From JBBSGD01 sp038254435 (lineage in GTDB: Bacteria > Actinomycetota > CADDZG01 > WHSQ01), in the NCBI GenBank assembly GCA_038254435.1, contig JBBSGD010000033.1, positions 1 through 23,592 of the forward strand: DNA of 23,592 bases. Direction: 5' to 3'. The position numbers and the translations under genes were made by a program. The notes under the pieces are model-generated. The model saw only the letters and a list, made by a program, of their open reading frames with translations. It was not told the origin of the DNA and searched no databases. Of the stretch, positions 21,633-23,592 are shown in pieces (position 1 is the stretch's first letter; each line of letters begins with the position of its first letter).

Positions 21633-23592
21633 GGCCCGGGTCGATACTCGGCCACCCCGTCAAGCGAAGCGAAGATCCCCGCTTCCTCACCGGGGCAGCC
21701 CGCTACACCGAGGACCTGGTGCGTGACGGCGCCTTGCACGCGGTGTTCGTACGATCCTTCGCGCCGCACGCGCGCGTCGAGTCGATAGACACAGCCGGCG
21801 CCGCGGCAATGCCCGGCGTGGCAGGCATCTACACGGCCACGGATCTCGATCTTGACCCCAGGCCGCCGGAGTCCTGCCGCGGGGAGTTCGCGCGGCCCCC
21901 GCTGGCGAGCGACAGGGTTCGCTTCGCGGGTGAAGCTGTGGCGGTGATCGTCGCGGACACGCGCGCACACGCGCTGGACGCGGCCGAGGCTGTTCTCGTC
22001 GACTACCACCCGCTGCCCGCTCTGATCGATCCGTTGAGGGCAACCGAGCCGGACGCGCCGCTTCTCTTTCCCGAGGCCGGTGACAACATCGCGTGGCAAG
22101 ACGACTTCGGCGGCAACAAGATCTCGTTCGCCACCGCCGACGTAGTCGTCAAGCACCGCTTCGTCAACCAGCGCGTAGCCCCCGTTCCGCTGGAGGGGAA
22201 CGCGATCCTGGCCGAGCCCGGCCGCGGCGACACGGCGCTAATCGTCCACGTTTCCTGCCAGGCGCCTCACTTGGTCAGATCGAATCTTGCGAGCGCTCTC
22301 GGCCTGAAGGAGGAGGAGCTGCACGTAATCGCTCCGGCAGTTGGAGGCGGGTTCGGCGCAAAGATCGCCACCTATCCCGAGCACATCGTCGTCGCGGCAC
22401 TGGCCCTGAAGCTGAGGCGCGCTGTGCGCTACGCCGACTCGCGCTCGGAGAACATGTCCGCCATGACGCACGGACGAGCGCAGATCCAAGACGTGGAGCT
22501 CGGGCTCCAAGACGACGGAACGATAGTCGGCTTGCGCGTCCACCTCGTGCAGGACGGGGGTGCGTATCCCGACGACGGCGGCCTCCTTCCGCAGCTCACC
22601 CGCCAGATGGCGACCGGCGTGTACGCCATACCCGCCGTCGAGCTCAGGGCGCGCTGCGTTGCCACCAACACGACGCCAATCGCCGCGTACAGGGGGGCAG
22701 GCCGCCCCGAGGCCACGGCCCTAATCGAGCGCGTCGTGAGCATGGCGGCAGGCGAGCTCGGCATGGATCCCGTACAGCTTCGCAGGCGGAACTTCATATC
22801 GCCCGACGACTTTCCCTATGAGACCGTCACCGAGGCAACCTACGACTGCGGCAGGTACGAGGCGGCCCTCGATAAGGCGCTGGAGGTGGCCGGCTACGAG
22901 AGCCTGCGCCGCGAGCAGCGCGCCCGGCGCGCACGAGCCGATGTCCGCAAGCTCGGCATCGGCGTTGCCTGCTACGTCGAGGTCACCGGCTTCGGCCCCG
23001 AGTTCGGAGCAGTCGAGGTCCACGAGGACGGAGGGGCAACCGTGCGCACGGGAGTCTCGCCGCACGGCCAGGGACACGAGACTTCGCTTGCGCAGGTCAC
23101 CTCGGGCGTGCTGGGCATCCCCTTCGACAAGATAAGGGTGGTTCACTCGGACACTCAGCAAGTGCCGCGCGGAGGCGGGACGATGGGATCGCGCTCGCTG
23201 CAAAAGGGCGGCAGTGCGGTGCACAAGGCCGCCGCCGAAGTGCTGGAGAAAGCGAAGAAGGCCGCCGCCTCCAGGCTCGAGGCAAGCCCCGAGGACATAG
23301 CCTCATTCGAGGACGGGCGGCTTGGGATCGCCGGCGTGCCGGACTCTGCACTCGAGTGGTCCGAGCTTGTGAGCGTTGCCGCCGAACCTTTGCGAGCCAC
23401 AACCGACTTCGAAGGCGAGGAGCTCAGCTACCCGTTCGGCGCACACGTCTCCGTCGTGGAGGTAGACACCGAAACGGGTCAGGTGTTCTTACGAAATCAC
23501 TTCTCGGTCGACGACTGCGGGCGCATCCTCAATCCGATGCTGGTGCGCGGCCAGGTGCACGGGGGATTGGCCCAGGGCATAGCGCAGGCCCT
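21629..23592 (+). CDS. Molybdenum hydroxylase large subunit, form II CO-dehydrogenase-like (partial)
   Basis: The first 654 codons of a gene that runs off the window; full members have about 750-800 residues. It belongs to the xanthine dehydrogenase/CoxL family that binds molybdopterin cytosine dinucleotide. It opens with GHPVKRSEDPRFLTG, and has GGGFGAK, the active-site loop A353-Y-R-G-A-G-R359, GQGHETSLAQV and DDCGRILNP. AYRGAGR is the form II signature; true CO dehydrogenases have AYRCSFR, so CO oxidation is doubtful and an aldehyde, purine or N-heterocycle substrate is as likely. The essential Glu near the C-terminus lies beyond the end. GTG at 21629 overlaps the CPBP stop, with AAGGGA 7 bases upstream. 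The FAD and iron-sulfur subunits are not upstream and would have to follow. Confidence 0.93.
   Translation, partial: MRPGSILGHPVKRSEDPRFLTGAARYTEDLVRDGALHAVFVRSFAPHARVESIDTAGAAAMPGVAGIYTATDLDLDPRPPESCRGEFARPPLASDRVRFAGEAVAVIVADTRAHALDAAEAVLVDYHPLPALIDPLRATEPDAPLLFPEAGDNIAWQDDFGGNKISFATADVVVKHRFVNQRVAPVPLEGNAILAEPGRGDTALIVHVSCQAPHLVRSNLASALGLKEEELHVIAPAVGGGFGAKIATYPEHIVVAALALKLRRAVRYADSRSENMSAMTHGRAQIQDVELGLQDDGTIVGLRVHLVQDGGAYPDDGGLLPQLTRQMATGVYAIPAVELRARCVATNTTPIAAYRGAGRPEATALIERVVSMAAGELGMDPVQLRRRNFISPDDFPYETVTEATYDCGRYEAALDKALEVAGYESLRREQRARRARADVRKLGIGVACYVEVTGFGPEFGAVEVHEDGGATVRTGVSPHGQGHETSLAQVTSGVLGIPFDKIRVVHSDTQQVPRGGGTMGSRSLQKGGSAVHKAAAEVLEKAKKAAASRLEASPEDIASFEDGRLGIAGVPDSALEWSELVSVAAEPLRATTDFEGEELSYPFGAHVSVVEVDTETGQVFLRNHFSVDDCGRILNPMLVRGQVHGGLAQGIAQA

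Overview
The window is high-GC DNA from an actinobacterium (Actinomycetota), probably an early-branching or uncultured one. The main reason is the conserved actinobacterial growth and division cluster tRNA-Leu(CAG) / fhaA-fhaB-pstP-rodA-pbpA-pknA-pknB, followed by a class E sortase and crgA. Frequent GTG/TTG starts, 1-4 nt gene overlaps and an F420-type luciferase-like oxidoreductase domain fit the same assignment. No species can be named from the sequence alone.

Region 1 (1-3857) looks like accessory DNA. It holds the 3' end of an RsbS-like STAS gene, about 700 bases with no convincing gene, a broken secreted RTX-repeat gene with a strong hairpin after it, a zinc-type ArsR sensor coupled to a short cation diffusion facilitator, a VOC-fold protein, a second 5'-truncated RTX remnant, and tRNA-Leu(CAG).

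Region 2 (4017-13350) is one dense + strand operon. Two FHA phosphothreonine readers, a PP2C phosphatase, a SEDS glycan polymerase, its class B PBP partner and two PASTA Ser/Thr kinases couple cell-wall sensing to elongation and division. A GNAT acetyltransferase overlaps the end. A hairpin repeat interrupts the operon between fhaB and pstP.

Region 3 (13347-14603) has a minus-strand sortase E gene overlapped by a 38-codon membrane-protein gene, then divergent crgA. The gap after crgA carries a second copy of the hairpin repeat and two DnaA-box-like sites.

Region 4 (14604-18794, minus strand) reads rlpA-like, then a Nudix/metallo-beta-lactamase fusion, then a membrane PAS-SpoIIE phosphatase with a fused RsbW-like ATPase domain. 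A good sigma70-like promoter precedes the rlpA-like gene.

Region 5 (18931-23592, + strand) is the most unusual part. A single protein joins an F420-type luciferase-like oxidoreductase to a MenA-like UbiA prenyltransferase. It overlaps a CPBP membrane protease gene, which overlaps a form II CO-dehydrogenase-like molybdenum hydroxylase large subunit that runs off the window.
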